Positions 5,422-6,519 of a stretch of 6,519 nt of DNA are shown one piece after another; the stretch's first letter is position 1; each line of letters opens with the position of its first letter. A program made the translations under genes and the position numbers. Source of the stretch: JBDSYA01 sp039925865 (GTDB lineage Bacteria > Bacteroidota > Ignavibacteria > Tepidaquicellales > Tepidaquicellaceae); contig JBDSYA010000244.1 of assembly GCA_039925865.1 (NCBI GenBank), forward strand, positions 1-6,519, in the 5' to 3' direction. Below the pieces are notes generated by a model, which was given only the letters and a program-made list of their open reading frames with translations, did no database searches and had not been told where the DNA came from.

Positions 5422-6519
5422 TTACTTTATTAAGACCATTCTTTTTACTTCAGTAAAGTCACCGGTATCCAGTTTGTAAAAAAATATTCCGCTTGATAAT
5501 TTATATTCACCTGAACTGAAAGCTTTATCATAAAACCCTGTGTTATATGATTCATTTTCAATAAGTGTTGCGACAAGTCTGCCGTTCACATCATAAACTT
5601 TTAAAGTTACAATGGACTCTTTTGGCAAGGCAAACCTTATAATGGTTGAAGGGTTAAACGGATTGGGAAAATTTTGTGCAAGACTGAATGATGCCGGTGC
5701 TTCGGAAGAGTTCAGCAATCTTGTAAGACATCCGGCCTGACTGTATCTTAATCTTATTGTATCTCCCGGCAGCTGACCAAACCCTGCTGATAGATTAACA
5801 CCACCGCCCTGGGCTGCAGTCCATAGATGGCAATAGCTCATTATAGTACCGATTCTTGGACGGGGAACCGGAAAACATCCGCCTTCAGCAGTAAAGCAGG
5901 AATCAATAGCCCTTATCGCTCCGGAGGGTCCGGCCGGCCAGACGCAGGCATGTGTATGCATAGACCCAAAGCTATGTCCCATCTCATGAGCAACTACATT
6001 TACAGTCCATGAATATGTAGGAAAATTGTTGTAGCCCGGATCAATATTACTGAAAGCATATCTTCCTGAAAAATCATTTGGATTATAATCCGCGCACAGC
6101 ACTCTTATCCAGGCAATGCCGCCCAGACCTTCATTCCTCGTTGATAATAAATGAGCAAGATTACCCTGGAAATCGTTTTGATTCAGTCTCCCAAAACTTT
6201 TCAGTATCTCATATGAATCAGTAATATTTCTGTAAGGATCAGTAGCTGTCCACACTCCTATTGAAGATATCTCTACTGGAATATTTTCATTCTGATATAT
6301 AGTTTTTACTGAATTGAACATGCCCGTTATAAAATTTGATACGTTCTGAGTATTATTCTGACCGTCAAGATACATCTGATAATCGGCTTCAAAATAAATT
6401 TTCACCGGAAGCGCTGAATTATCTGTGTTAGAATTTTCAACAGCATATTTCTGTGCGCTGTTGATAGCTTTAATAAATGTTTCTTCCCTGCCTTCAACTC
6501 CGCATTTAAAATTCTCACT
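5422..6519 (-). CDS. Secreted metzincin zinc metalloprotease with T9SS type A sorting domain (5' end outside window)
   Basis: The frame is open from the right edge to TAA at 5422, giving 365 visible residues. The N-terminus, including the expected signal peptide, is cut off. The catalytic site is HEMGHSFGSMH (residues 178-188, bases 5988-5956), a full metzincin HExxHxxGxxH with three zinc ligands and the catalytic Glu. A Met-turn follows at TIMSYCH (Met227). Several Cys between them (THACVW, DSCF, GGCF) suggest disulfides. This matches reprolysin-like (M12B-type) bacterial proteases. Residues about 278-365 form a T9SS C-terminal domain: NFPNPFNPST, VYDVNGRLVATL, SSGIFFYKL, KRMVLIK. The protein should therefore cross the outer membrane and be released or anchored at the surface with the domain cleaved. 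A GTG at 6405 is in frame, but matching sequence continues upstream of it. The barrel gene starts 4 nt downstream. Confidence 0.92.
   Translation of the reverse strand, partial: SENFKCGVEGREETFIKAINSAQKYAVENSNTDNSALPVKIYFEADYQMYLDGQNNTQNVSNFITGMFNSVKTIYQNENIPVEISSIGVWTATDPYRNITDSYEILKSFGRLNQNDFQGNLAHLLSTRNEGLGGIAWIRVLCADYNPNDFSGRYAFSNIDPGYNNFPTYSWTVNVVAHEMGHSFGSMHTHACVWPAGPSGAIRAIDSCFTAEGGCFPVPRPRIGTIMSYCHLWTAAQGGGVNLSAGFGQLPGDTIRLRYSQAGCLTRLLNSSEAPASFSLAQNFPNPFNPSTIIRFALPKESIVTLKVYDVNGRLVATLIENESYNTGFYDKAFSSGEYKLSSGIFFYKLDTGDFTEVKRMVLIK

Noticed and set aside
5827..6012. Plus-strand 61-codon open frame
   Set aside because: It is antisense to the zinc-binding core of the metalloprotease; the coding evidence on the minus strand is decisive.
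6403..6405. GTG as start codon of the metalloprotease
   Set aside because: The frame continues open to the window edge with protein-like sequence typical of the family (SENFKCGVEGREETF), and a secreted protein needs a signal peptide that is not seen after the GTG.

Overview
The window is AT-rich, and every supported gene lies on the minus strand. Most products are secreted or outer-membrane proteins. The best lineage clue is the C-terminal module of the protein ending at 5422. It carries the NFPNPFNPST motif and ends in KRMVLIK, the classic type A sorting domain of the type IX secretion system (T9SS). This style is typical of Ignavibacteria and relatives in the Bacteroidota/Chlorobiota (FCB) group. 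The SGNH protein ends instead in a dockerin-like Ca-loop module of a kind I associate with the same lineages. Start codons lack clear Shine-Dalgarno sequences, and one good Bacteroidota-type promoter (TTTG-N20-TAGTTTTG) is present. I place the source in an Ignavibacteria-like FCB bacterium; species is not determinable.

Layout in transcription order (right to left): (1) 6519-5422, a secreted metzincin metalloprotease with a T9SS domain, cut at its N-terminus by the window edge. (2) 5417-4787, only 4 nt later, a PorT-like outer-membrane beta-barrel protein broken by a 1-nt frameshift; the intact reading stops at 4947 and the lost C-terminal strands continue in another frame to 4787. (3) A gene-free AT-rich gap, 4786-4557, with an 18-bp perfect palindrome. 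(4) 4556-4032, a cytoplasmic DinB-family protein. (5) 3965-2451, a secreted SGNH-type hydrolase with a C-terminal dockerin-like pair of Ca loops, with its own predicted promoter. (6) 2417-2274, a 47-residue ORF made only of a signal peptide and a copy of the last 22 residues of the SGNH protein. (7) A gene-free gap, 2273-1965, with nested inverted repeats. (8) 1964-1, a secreted right-handed parallel beta-helix protein, cut at its C-terminus by the window edge just as a CBM-like domain begins.

Functionally this looks like a set of exported proteins. The SGNH hydrolase and beta-helix protein would suit extracellular polysaccharide processing (deacylation plus lyase/hydrolase or binding). The metzincin and barrel protein form a separate two-gene unit. 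No RNA gene, CRISPR array, insertion sequence or phage gene was seen. The most unusual items are the mini-protein carrying only a signal peptide and a C-terminal tail, and the frameshifted barrel gene.
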